From NCBI GenBank assembly GCA_934370915.1, contig CAKRNI010000044.1:1-15453 (forward strand): a stretch of 15,453 bases of DNA. The letters are read 5' to 3'. Positions 1 through 5,852 of the stretch are shown here, piece after piece. The notes under the pieces are model-generated. The model saw only the letters and a program-made list of their open reading frames with translations. It was not told the origin of the DNA and ran no database searches. Made by a program: the position numbers and the translations under genes. Source of the DNA: an uncultured Lachnospiraceae bacterium (GTDB lineage Bacteria > Bacillota > Clostridia > Lachnospirales > Lachnospiraceae). Position 1 is the first letter of the stretch. Every line of letters begins with the position of its first letter.

Positions 1-822
1 ACAGAAGGTTTTGAGGCTGCATTAAAAGATAAGCTCGGTGACAATGTTAAATTTGATCTTCAGAACGCATCCGGCGATTCCGCGACATGCGCAACGATCA
101 TCAACCAGTTCGTTTCCAATGATGTAGACCTGATCCTTGCAAACGCGACTGCAGCTCTTCAGGCAGCAGCGGCAGGAACCAGCGAGATCCCGATCCTCGG
201 AACCTCCATCACAGACTACGCGACTGCTCTTGACATCGATAACTGGACCGGTACGACAGGTCTTAACATTTCCGGAACTTCCGATCTCGCTCCGCTTGAC
301 CAGCAGGCAGCGATGCTCAACGAACTGTTCCCGGACGCAAAGAATGTCGGTTTATTATACTGCTCCGCAGAGCCGAACTCCAAATATCAGGCAACAACCG
401 TAAAAGGATATCTGGAGGAGCTTGGATATACCTGTAAGGAATACACCTTCGCGGACTCCAACGACATCGCTTCCGTAACAACAACAGCAGCGGGAGAGAA
501 CGATGTTCTCTATGTCCCGACTGACAACACGGCTGCTTCCAATGCAGAAATCATAAACAATATCTGCCTTCCGGCGAAAGTTCCGGTAATTGCAGGTGAA
601 GAGGGAATCTGCTCCGGATGCGGTGTTGCAACTCTTTCCATCGACTACTATGATATCGGATACAAAGCCGGAGAGATGGGCGCAGAGATCCTGATGGACG
701 GCAAGGACGTAAAGGAAATGCCAATCGAGTTTGCACCGGAGGTAACAAAGAAATACAATAAGGCAAACTGCGAGGCACTTGGAATCACAGTTCCGGATGA
801 CTACGTTGCGATCGAAGAATAA
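1..822 (+). CDS. ABC transporter substrate-binding protein, TrpX-like (5' end missing)
   Basis: The reading frame is open from the first base, so signal peptide, lipobox and true start lie outside the window; 273 residues are visible. The protein should capture a small solute outside the membrane and deliver it to the permease encoded next. The visible part has the two-lobe periplasmic-binding-protein pattern of the ABC_sub_bind family (COG2984): alternating strands and helices with a stretch reading VDLILANATAAL, then GTSITDYATAL, and a late EEGICSGCGVATLSIDYYDIGYKAGEMGAEIL, where the family normally has the last ligand-contacting loop. The chain ends with an acidic tail. The permease and ATPase that follow are of the families that travel with this one. 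In streptococci such systems (TrpXYZ) import tryptophan, but relatives take other amino acids, so the substrate is inference. Confidence 0.88.
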   Translation, partial: TEGFEAALKDKLGDNVKFDLQNASGDSATCATIINQFVSNDVDLILANATAALQAAAAGTSEIPILGTSITDYATALDIDNWTGTTGLNISGTSDLAPLDQQAAMLNELFPDAKNVGLLYCSAEPNSKYQATTVKGYLEELGYTCKEYTFADSNDIASVTTTAAGENDVLYVPTDNTAASNAEIINNICLPAKVPVIAGEEGICSGCGVATLSIDYYDIGYKAGEMGAEILMDGKDVKEMPIEFAPEVTKKYNKANCEALGITVPDDYVAIEE

Positions 823-847
823 TAACGACTTGAAATTATGAGGACAT

Positions 848-890
848 CAGGGTGGCAAACAGCAAAAACTTTTGTCACCCTGTTTGTTAT
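848..890 (+). terminator. Stem-loop between binding-protein and permease genes
   Basis: The arm CAGGGTGGCAAA (848-859) pairs with TTTGTCACCCTG (871-882), giving 12 base pairs with one G-U and an 11-nt loop, followed by a weak T-rich tail. It lies 25 nt after the stop codon and before the permease ribosome binding site. Such hairpins often cause partial termination or 3'-end protection, so that binding protein is made in excess over the membrane parts. The tail is interrupted, so leaky termination is more likely than a complete stop. Confidence 0.65.
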
Positions 891-914
891 CATCAGCTAT
901 AGGAGGAAAGAAAC

Positions 915-1844
915 GTGAATTTTGTGACACTGTTCAACGCGCTGCCGGGTGCCTGTGCACAGGGACTCATCTGGGGCATCATGGCGATCGGCGTTTATAT
1001 TACATACAAGATCCTTGATCTTGCGGACCTTACCGTGGATGGAACCATGTGTACGGGTGGGGCTGTCTGTATCATTTTCATGTTAAACGGACATTCCGTG
1101 GGGGTATCCCTGTTTGCGGCGTTTATCGCGGGAATGATCGCGGGCCTTGTGACCGGAATCTTTCACACGGCGATGGGGATTCCGGCGATCCTCGCGGGAA
1201 TCCTGACTCAGCTTGGTCTCTACTCCATCAACCTCCGTATTATGGGCGGTAAGGCAAATCAGGCCATCAGTGTGGATAAGTATGACCTTTTAGTGTCTCT
1301 TCGTTATGTAAAGGGAGTCGCTTTTTATAAGAACACGATCTTTGTGGCTGCGCTGATCATTGTGATCCTGATTGCGGTTCTCTACTGGTTCTTCGGAACG
1401 GAGATCGGATGCTCCATCCGTGCTACAGGCTCCAACCAGAACATGTCACGTGCCCAGGGCATCAATACTGATTTCACAAAGATCTTAGGTCTTATGATCT
1501 CCAACGGGATCGTTGCCTTTGCGAGTGGCTTATACGCCCAGTATCAGGGCTTTGCGGATGTCAACGCAGGCCGCGGCGCCATCGTGATCGGTCTTGCGGC
1601 CGTTATCATCGGTGAGGTCGTTTTCGGAAAGATCAGCCAGAACTTCGGTTTTAAGCTGTTCTCCGTTGCCTTCGGCGCGATCATTTACTACCTGGTCCTT
1701 CAGGTCGTACTCTGGATGGGATTAAATTCCAACGATTTAAAACTCCTGTCAGCTCTTGTCGTTGCGGTATTCCTTGCGATCCCGTACATGAAAGGCAAAT
1801 ATTTCTCTAAACCGGTAAAAAGAGGAGGTGCACCTCGTGCTTGA
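915..1844 (+). CDS. ABC transporter permease, TrpY-like (COG4120)
   Basis: This 309-residue integral membrane protein should form the channel of the importer. It starts with GTG; the AGGAGG at 901-906 is 8 nt upstream and decides the start. About eight or nine hydrophobic segments are visible, at roughly residues 16-34, 45-57, 63-83, 90-105, 141-159, 187-208, 222-240, 250-270 and 277-291. Family signatures are the early DLADLTVDGTMCTGGAV stretch (residues 35-51) and the late cluster QGFADVNAGRG...IVIGLAAVIIGE (211-234), both usual for BPD_transp_2 permeases partnered with COG2984 binding proteins. The C-terminus is basic (KGKYFSKPVKRGG) and probably cytoplasmic. The stop overlaps the start of the ATPase gene, which implies translational coupling. 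Confidence 0.9.
   Translation: MNFVTLFNALPGACAQGLIWGIMAIGVYITYKILDLADLTVDGTMCTGGAVCIIFMLNGHSVGVSLFAAFIAGMIAGLVTGIFHTAMGIPAILAGILTQLGLYSINLRIMGGKANQAISVDKYDLLVSLRYVKGVAFYKNTIFVAALIIVILIAVLYWFFGTEIGCSIRATGSNQNMSRAQGINTDFTKILGLMISNGIVAFASGLYAQYQGFADVNAGRGAIVIGLAAVIIGEVVFGKISQNFGFKLFSVAFGAIIYYLVLQVVLWMGLNSNDLKLLSALVVAVFLAIPYMKGKYFSKPVKRGGAPRA
1825..1836 (+). promoter_or_regulatory. Perfect palindrome covering the ATPase gene ribosome binding site
   Basis: GAGGTGCACCTC is a perfect 12-bp palindrome. Its left half is part of the AGGAGG Shine-Dalgarno sequence (1823-1828) and its right half ends immediately before the GTG start at 1837. As RNA it could fold into a 4-bp stem with a TGCA loop and partly mask the ribosome binding site until ribosomes on the permease gene open it. 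The palindrome is seen directly; the coupling role is inferred. Confidence 0.45.
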
Positions 1845-2631
1845 TCTTCACAATATTTATAAAACCTTCAACGCGGGAACCGTCAATGAAAAGACTGCGT
1901 TAAACGGATTAAATCTTCATTTAAACGAAGGCGATTTTGTCACCGTCATCGGTGGAAACGGAGCCGGAAAATCTACCATGTTAAATGCGGTGGCAGGAAC
2001 GTGGTTTGTGGATGAGGGAAAGATCACCATCGATGATATCGATGTGACAAAGCTCCCGGAGCACAAGCGTGCGAAGTATCTCGGACGCGTATTCCAGGAT
2101 CCGATGACAGGAACGGCTGCCACCATGCAGATCGAGGAGAACATGGCGTTGGCGGCGAGAAGAGGAATGACACGTTCCCTGAAAGCCGGGATCACCGCAA
2201 AAGAGCGTGAGTTCTACAGGGAGCAGTTAAAGATTTTAGGCCTTGGCCTTGAGGACCGCCTCACATCAAAAGTAGGCCTTCTCTCCGGCGGACAGAGACA
2301 GGCACTGACCCTTCTCATGGCAACCTTAAAGAAGCCGAGACTTCTTCTTTTAGACGAGCACACGGCAGCCCTTGACCCAAAGACGGCAGCGAAGGTTCTC
2401 GAGACAACCGATAAGATCGTAAACAGTGAGCATCTGACAACACTCATGATCACCCATAATATGCGCGATGCAATCGCCCACGGAAACCGTCTGATCATGA
2501 TGAATGCAGGACATGTGATCTATGATGTGGCCGGAGAGGAGAAGAAACACCTGACAGTCCAGGATCTTCTCGCGAAGTTTGAGGAAGCTGCAGGCGGCGA
2601 ACTTGCGAACGACCGTATGATCCTGTCGTAG
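1837..2631 (+). CDS. ABC transporter ATP-binding protein, TrpZ-like (COG1101)
   Basis: This cytoplasmic ATPase of 264 residues powers the importer. All nucleotide-binding motifs are intact: Walker A GGNGAGKST (39-47), Q-loop Gln87 in FQDP, signature LSGGQRQ (149-155), Walker B LLLLDE with Glu174, D-loop ALDP (178-181) and switch His207 in ITHN. A start three codons earlier (GTG at 1828) is possible on frame alone, but that codon lies inside the AGGAGG ribosome binding site. GTG at 1837 has an 8-nt spacing and gives the family-typical MLDLHNIYKTFN opening. The gene overlaps the permease by 8 nt and ends the operon. No fused domain is seen. Confidence 0.92.
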   Translation: MLDLHNIYKTFNAGTVNEKTALNGLNLHLNEGDFVTVIGGNGAGKSTMLNAVAGTWFVDEGKITIDDIDVTKLPEHKRAKYLGRVFQDPMTGTAATMQIEENMALAARRGMTRSLKAGITAKEREFYREQLKILGLGLEDRLTSKVGLLSGGQRQALTLLMATLKKPRLLLLDEHTAALDPKTAAKVLETTDKIVNSEHLTTLMITHNMRDAIAHGNRLIMMNAGHVIYDVAGEEKKHLTVQDLLAKFEEAAGGELANDRMILS

Positions 2632-2670
2632 GGATTCATATATATAGAAGAAACAGGTCGAAAAGTACAT

Positions 2671-2721
2671 AAACGGCAGCGGATATCTGTAAGCAGATTA
2701 CAGAGTTTGCTGCCGTTTTTT
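2671..2721 (+). terminator. Bipartite intrinsic terminator after the ABC operon
   Basis: The outer arm AAACGGCAGC (2671-2680) pairs perfectly with GCTGCCGTTT (2709-2718), and the T-run follows at 2716-2721. Inside it a second perfect stem is formed by TCTGTAA (2686-2692) and TTACAGA (2698-2704). The layered stem plus T-tract is a convincing factor-independent terminator that closes the three-gene operon. Confidence 0.85.
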
Positions 2722-2722
2722 G

Positions 2723-2751
2723 TTGCTTTTTTGTGTATCCCGTTGTATAAA
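2723..2751 (+). promoter_or_regulatory. Candidate sigma-A promoter for ybaK
   Basis: TTGCTT (2723-2728) and TATAAA (2746-2751) are separated by 17 bp, the ideal spacing, and lie about 85 bp before the ybaK start. The -35 box abuts the T-tract of the preceding terminator. The hexamers match consensus at 4 and 5 of 6 positions. Confidence 0.5.
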
Positions 2752-2834
2752 AGAGGTGCAGCAAAAAAGGTATAAATACCGGCCTGCGGGCAGAGGCGGC
2801 GCAGGGAAAAGGCTGTGTTCAGGAGGAGATAATT

Positions 2835-3335
2835 ATGAGCAGATCTGCAAAAAATGATAAAACAAAGACAAATGTGATGCGGCTTTTAGATGCCGCGAAA
2901 ATCCCTTATGAGGCGAAGGAGTACCCGGTGGATGAGAACGATCTCTCCGGAAGCCATGCGGCGGACATGCTGGGTGTGGACCATGGAAGCGTGTTTAAGA
3001 CCCTTGTACTGAAGGGAGAACGCACCGGATTTCTCGTCTGCTGTATCCCTGTGGACGGTGAAGTGGATTTAAAAAAGGCGGCGAAAGCGGCGGGAGATAA
3101 GAAGGTGGAGATGCTTCCGATGAAGGATCTTTTAGCCACAACCGGGTACATCCGCGGCGGCTGTTCTCCGATCGGAATGAAGAAAAAGTTCCCGACTTTT
3201 ATTGATGAGGCGGCGTTAAAATACGAAACGATCGCTGTCAGCGCGGGCCAGAGGGGATTTCAGGTACTGCTTTCCCCGCAGGCTCTTGCAGACTATGTGG
3301 GAGCAAAACTGCTGGATTTGCAGCAAAATGGTTAA
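2835..3335 (+). CDS. ybaK: Cys-tRNA(Pro)/Cys-tRNA(Cys) deacylase, YbaK/EbsC family
   Basis: This cytoplasmic editing enzyme should hydrolyse Cys-tRNA(Pro), which prolyl-tRNA synthetase makes by mistake. Its 166 residues match the usual length of about 155-165. The sequence follows the family throughout: the start VMRLLDAAKIPYEAKEYP, then GSVFKTLVLKG with the conserved functional lysine (Lys55), IPVDGEVDLKKAAKAAGDKKVEM, and the hallmark TGYIRGGCSPIGMKKKFPTFID (103-124). The ATG at 2835 is preceded by AGGAGGAG at good spacing. The gene stands alone between two differently promoted units. No clear terminator follows; only a 4-bp CCAC/GTGG stem at 3360-3373 is visible. Confidence 0.93.
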   Translation: MSRSAKNDKTKTNVMRLLDAAKIPYEAKEYPVDENDLSGSHAADMLGVDHGSVFKTLVLKGERTGFLVCCIPVDGEVDLKKAAKAAGDKKVEMLPMKDLLATTGYIRGGCSPIGMKKKFPTFIDEAALKYETIAVSAGQRGFQVLLSPQALADYVGAKLLDLQQNG

Positions 3336-3477
3336 CATAAATGAAAAAGTTATCGGAAACCACCTGAAAGTGGGGGATCAATATTTAACAAAATTGTAAT
3401 ATTTGCAATATTTTATACTTGCCAATACCACCAAAAATTCAGGTTTTATGCGGATAATATTTGGAAAAGATATTAAA

Positions 3478-3524
3478 AAAATGTAACAAACTTTAAAAAA
3501 TGGGCTGTAAAATGTAACAAACTT
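3478..3524 (+). repeat. Two 16-bp direct repeats upstream of the cell-wall hydrolase promoter
   Basis: AAAATGTAACAAACTT occurs at 3478-3493 and again, identically, at 3509-3524. The copies are 31 bp apart, close to three helical turns, so both face the same side of DNA, and the second ends 12 bp before the -35 box. Each contains TGTAAC, and another TGTAAA lies at 3506-3511. The arrangement is what a transcription activator site would look like. Similarity to the TGTWAH half-sites of WalR-type cell-wall regulators is suggestive only, because the second half-sites match poorly. Confidence 0.6.
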
Positions 3525-3536
3525 GAGTATGACTTA

Positions 3537-3566
3537 TTGACATCCGGCCCCTCATTCTCCTATAAT
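3537..3566 (+). promoter_or_regulatory. Consensus-hexamer sigma-A promoter for the cell-wall hydrolase gene
   Basis: TTGACA (3537-3542) and TATAAT (3561-3566) are both perfect consensus hexamers, with 18 bp between them. Transcription should start near 3573. The leader then holds a small hairpin, CCGGCC (3575-3580) with GGTCGG (3588-3593, one G-U). The 299-bp gap before this gene is AT-rich from about 3381 to 3530 and contains nothing that looks coding. Confidence 0.85.
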
Positions 3567-3634
3567 CACAGACACCGGCCGGAAAACGGTCGGAATGAAC
3601 AACCGGCGACAGGACGGAGAAAGAGGGTATTCAA

Positions 3635-4504
3635 ATGAATCCATGGAACTCATTTCTTCAGACAGTCTTTCAGTTTGTGAAATCACTCTTCACCGGTGTG
3701 ACAAAGAAGATGCACCGGAATGCGGCAATTCTCACGATGGGCGCAACACTGATCGCAGTGATTCCATTTACAGCGGTGGACTTTCAGGGCGGAGGCAAAA
3801 ACGCGATCGTAGCGTTTGCAGAGACGCAGGGAGGTTCGGATGAAGACAGTCTGGAGGAGACAGAAGATACTGCTCTTCCGGAAACAGACGGAAATGTTTT
3901 AGAGGATGAGACGACGGCGGATGAGACATCATCGCCGGCGGAAAACGAAGCAGATATCGAAACTGAAACAGAAACTCAAACAGAAACTGAAAATACAGAG
4001 ACGAATGATACGAAAGAGGAAACCGGAATTTCCGAAGCTGAACCCGAGACGGGTTCCGAGGAGACCGGGGTGCAGGCTGCGGCTGAAACCGAGATGGAGC
4101 AGGAGGAACCTGCACGCGAGGTATTTACCGGTTACTCGGAAGGCGATTACAATGTGCTTCTTCGGATCGTTCAGGCGGAAGCCGGAAACTGCGACATCGA
4201 GGGACGTGTCATGGTGGCCAATGTGATCTTAAACCGTGTGGAGAGCGGATCGTTCCCAAATACGATCACGAAGGTCGTTTACCAGAAACACCAGTTTTCA
4301 CCGGTGTCCAACGGATCCATCAAAAGATGTCGGGTCACATCGGAGACTGTGGAAGCGGTGGACCGTGCTCTTGCGGGCGAGGATCTGACGGATGGAGCCC
4401 TGTATTTCATGAACCGGCGTGCTTCTTCGAAAAAGAACGCAAACTGGTTTGACAGACATCTGGAATTCCTGTTTAAACATGGAAATCACGAATTTTTCCG
4501 GTAA
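3635..4504 (+). CDS. Exported cell-wall hydrolase, SleB/Hydrolase_2 domain
   Basis: This is probably a lytic transglycosylase acting on peptidoglycan outside the membrane. Of 289 residues, 1-28 are a basic, amphipathic lead, and 29-49 are a hydrophobic export segment (AAILTMGATLIAVIPFTAV) with a possible cleavage after AFA (residue 62). Residues 63-162 are an acidic Glu/Thr-rich linker. The catalytic domain runs from about 170 to the end, with LLRIVQAEAG carrying the conserved catalytic Glu182, then EGRVMVANVILNRV, FSPVSNGSI and GALYFMNRRAS...WF, all typical of SleB/CwlJ-type enzymes. The ATG is preceded by GAGGG (3623-3627), spacing 7. No spore-cortex peptidoglycan-binding domain is present, so a vegetative or general wall role is as likely as germination. 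It has its own promoter and terminator. Confidence 0.88.
   Translation: MNPWNSFLQTVFQFVKSLFTGVTKKMHRNAAILTMGATLIAVIPFTAVDFQGGGKNAIVAFAETQGGSDEDSLEETEDTALPETDGNVLEDETTADETSSPAENEADIETETETQTETENTETNDTKEETGISEAEPETGSEETGVQAAAETEMEQEEPAREVFTGYSEGDYNVLLRIVQAEAGNCDIEGRVMVANVILNRVESGSFPNTITKVVYQKHQFSPVSNGSIKRCRVTSETVEAVDRALAGEDLTDGALYFMNRRASSKKNANWFDRHLEFLFKHGNHEFFR
3959..3994 (+). repeat. In-frame hexanucleotide tandem repeat in the hydrolase linker
   Basis: Six near-identical 6-bp units (GAAACT, GAAACA, GAAACT, CAAACA, GAAACT, GAAAAT) follow each other and encode an ET-type run from Glu109 to Asn120. Because the unit is two codons, gain or loss of copies would only lengthen or shorten the linker. 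Confidence 0.6.
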
Positions 4505-4545
4505 ACTCCGGGTCAGATAAAAGGATTAGGATAAAAGGATAAGAG

Positions 4546-4599
4546 AAAACGGCATGTGCCGGGACTGTAAGAAAGCTGGTTCCGGTATGTGCCGTTTTT
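4546..4599 (+). terminator. Intrinsic terminator after the cell-wall hydrolase gene
   Basis: AAAACGGCATGTGCCGG (4546-4562) pairs over 17 positions with CCGGTATGTGCCGTTTT (4582-4598), including three G-U pairs, and the T-run 4595-4599 follows. The loop is about 19 nt. This is a strong factor-independent terminator 40 bp after the stop codon. Confidence 0.85.
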
Positions 4600-4626
4600 C
4601 AGTCTCTTTCATGTGGTGGAAACTGA

Positions 4627-4655
4627 TTGACATTTGGATTTACTCATGGGATAAT
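4627..4655 (+). promoter_or_regulatory. Sigma-A promoter for the HAD phosphatase gene
   Basis: TTGACA (4627-4632, perfect) and GATAAT (4650-4655, 5 of 6) are separated by 17 bp. Transcription should begin near 4662. The frame of the downstream gene is open through this promoter, but a start codon inside the -35 box is not plausible, which supports the later ATG at 4696. Confidence 0.8.
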
Positions 4656-4695
4656 AAACCACATGAATTTTGGAATACGTGAAAGAGGAATTGTG

Positions 4696-5358
4696 ATGAA
4701 GTTAAAAAGAGTATTTTTTGACCTTGACGGCACGCTGACCGATTCCATGCCGGGAATCACAAAGGGCGTTCAGTACGCGTTAAAGCACTATGGCATCCGG
4801 GTGGATGATCTCTCAGTGCTAAAGCCGTTTGTTGGGCCTCCGCTCGCAGACAGCTTTCAGAAATATTATAATTTTTCCGGGAAGGACGCGGATGATGCGG
4901 TCTATGTGTTCCGGGAATATTATGACGTGAAAGGCTGGAAGGACAATGCTCCCTTTGACGGCGTGAAGGAGATGCTGGAATCCTTAAGGGATGCCGGTCT
5001 TGAACTTTATGTGGCGACATCAAAGCCGGAAGAAACTGCAAAGAGAGTTCTGGAGTATTTCCATATGACGGAGTATTTCAAGTTTATCGGAGGGGCGTCA
5101 CTGGATGAAAAACGCGTGAATAAGGATGCTGTGATCCGGTATGTGCTGGCAGAAAACGGGATCAGTGAGGCGGAAAAATCCTCCGTGATCATGGTAGGAG
5201 ACCGGGAACATGACGTGAATGGCGCAAAGAAGACAGGGCTTTCCGTGATCGGTGTCCTTTACGGATACGGAAGCCGGGAGGAGCTTCGGAGCGCCGGGGC
5301 AGATTATCTGTGTGAGACACCGGAGGAGACGGCGAAGCTCATAAAGAGCCTGATGTAA
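4696..5358 (+). CDS. HAD-superfamily hydrolase, phosphoglycolate phosphatase-like
   Basis: This 220-residue cytoplasmic phosphatase has all four HAD motifs: DLDGT with nucleophile Asp9 and acid/base Asp11, motif II Ser109 in ATSKP, motif III Lys143, and motif IV GDREHD with Asp169 and Asp173. A helical cap lies between about residues 16 and 85, which is subclass I. The ending VLYGYGSREELRSAGADYL is typical of the Gph/PpaX branch, so the substrate may be phosphoglycolate, pyrophosphate or another small phosphate ester; sequence alone does not decide. The frame runs 23 codons further upstream through the promoter. I chose ATG 4696 because it has AGAGG (4684-4688) at spacing 7 and starts directly with MKLKRVFFDLDGTL. 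No clear U-tailed terminator follows. Confidence 0.88.
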   Translation: MKLKRVFFDLDGTLTDSMPGITKGVQYALKHYGIRVDDLSVLKPFVGPPLADSFQKYYNFSGKDADDAVYVFREYYDVKGWKDNAPFDGVKEMLESLRDAGLELYVATSKPEETAKRVLEYFHMTEYFKFIGGASLDEKRVNKDAVIRYVLAENGISEAEKSSVIMVGDREHDVNGAKKTGLSVIGVLYGYGSREELRSAGADYLCETPEETAKLIKSLM

Positions 5359-5374
5359 AAAAGAATGCTATCTG

Positions 5375-5403
5375 CCTGACCGGAAAAACTGTCCGGTATC
5401 AGG
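5375..5403 (+). other. Stem-loop after the HAD gene without a U-tract
   Basis: CCTGACCGGA (5375-5384) pairs with TCCGG (5392-5396) and TCAGG (5399-5403), with a TA bulge and a 7-nt loop. The sequence that follows is AAATGG, so it does not look like a complete intrinsic terminator. It may protect the 3' end of the HAD message. It ends 9 bp before the -35 box of the next promoter. Confidence 0.5.
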
Positions 5404-5412
5404 AAATGGAAC

Positions 5413-5441
5413 TTGAAAAATGATCGATGATGCGCTATAAT
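5413..5441 (+). promoter_or_regulatory. Sigma-A promoter of the 6S RNA candidate
   Basis: TTGAAA (5413-5418, 5 of 6) and TATAAT (5436-5441, perfect) are separated by exactly 17 bp. The predicted start, near 5449, leads straight into the structured RNA and not into a credible protein. Confidence 0.8.
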
Positions 5442-5448
5442 AGTGTTC

Positions 5449-5645
5449 AGTTAAAGGGTATGTGATTCCTGGGATGTTCGACACTCCTGTCTATTTTGAA
5501 CCTACATTTTGACATACGGGATTCCTACATTCTTGAACGGATGTCAGGCCTCCATAGAGTGGAAGGCAGATGTTTAAGTGCGGATGCCCACCTAGCACTG
5601 CTAGGCGTCAATTATTCAGGAAACGGCATTTTGGGATTGCGAAAG
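5449..5645 (+). ncRNA. ssrS: Probable 6S RNA (RNA polymerase regulator)
   Basis: The stretch between a strong promoter and a perfect terminator has no convincing protein but much RNA structure. The ends close through TTCCTG (5466-5471) with CAGGAA (5617-5622) and TT-GAC (5477-5482) with GTC-AA (5607-5611). Inside are a hairpin CCTAGC/GCTAGG (5591-5605), a hairpin GCCTCCA/TGGAAGGC with one bulge (5548-5567), and an apical stem TGACAT (5510-5515) with ATGTCA (5541-5546). A long hairpin with a closing stem, an open middle and about 190 nt fits 6S RNA, which binds sigma-A RNA polymerase by imitating an open promoter. The 5' words GGGATGTTCG resemble the E. coli 6S 5' side as I remember it. The exact ends are estimates. 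A different structured RNA is the main alternative. Confidence 0.65.
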
Positions 5646-5651
5646 ATAAAA

Positions 5652-5678
5652 AAGCAGCGAGAGATCGCTGCTTCTTTT
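5652..5678 (+). terminator. Intrinsic terminator of the 6S RNA candidate
   Basis: AAGCAGCGA (5652-5660) and TCGCTGCTT (5665-5673) form a perfect 9-bp stem with a GAGA tetraloop, followed by CTTTT. With the promoter at 5413-5441 it delimits a short transcription unit of about 230 nt. Confidence 0.85.
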
Positions 5679-5686
5679 CATTAACA

Positions 5687-5710
5687 GGAAATCCAGCTGC
5701 GGGGATTTCC
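5687..5710. repeat. Perfect inverted repeat in the leader region of the AI-2E gene
   Basis: GGAAATCC (5687-5694) and GGATTTCC (5703-5710) are exact inverted copies around an 8-nt spacer. The element lies just after the 6S terminator and about 140 bp before the AI-2E gene. It could be an operator or an RNA hairpin. The interval 5680-5852 has no convincing promoter: TATTAT at 5782-5787 with TTTCCT 17 bp upstream is the best, weak pair. Confidence 0.4.
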
Positions 5711-5852
5711 AGACGACGGTTTTGGAATGCGGGGAATGTTCAGATTCTGTTAATGCTCTTTCCTAAATGATCGAAGTATGATATTATGGGTGCAAACAGG
5801 CTTCGACACCCGTAATAGAAGTGGGAAGCGGCTGCAAAGGAGAAATTTTTTT

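Noticed and set aside
3360..3373. Possible terminator after ybaK (CCAC/GTGG)
   Set aside because: Only 4 bp and no T-tract follows, so it is not reported as a terminator.
4627..4695. Longer N-terminus for the HAD phosphatase starting at TTG 4627
   Set aside because: The TTG is the -35 box of a consensus promoter; ATG 4696 has a proper ribosome binding site and a family-typical N-terminus.
5496..5770. Two small plus-strand open frames (5496-5684 and 5570-5770)
   Set aside because: They lie inside the 6S RNA candidate and its terminator, overlap each other, lack ribosome binding sites and have no protein-like composition.
5778..5852. Longer N-terminus for the AI-2E protein from ATG 5778
   Set aside because: No ribosome binding site; the added residues are not membrane-protein-like, while ATG 5853 follows AAAGGAG.
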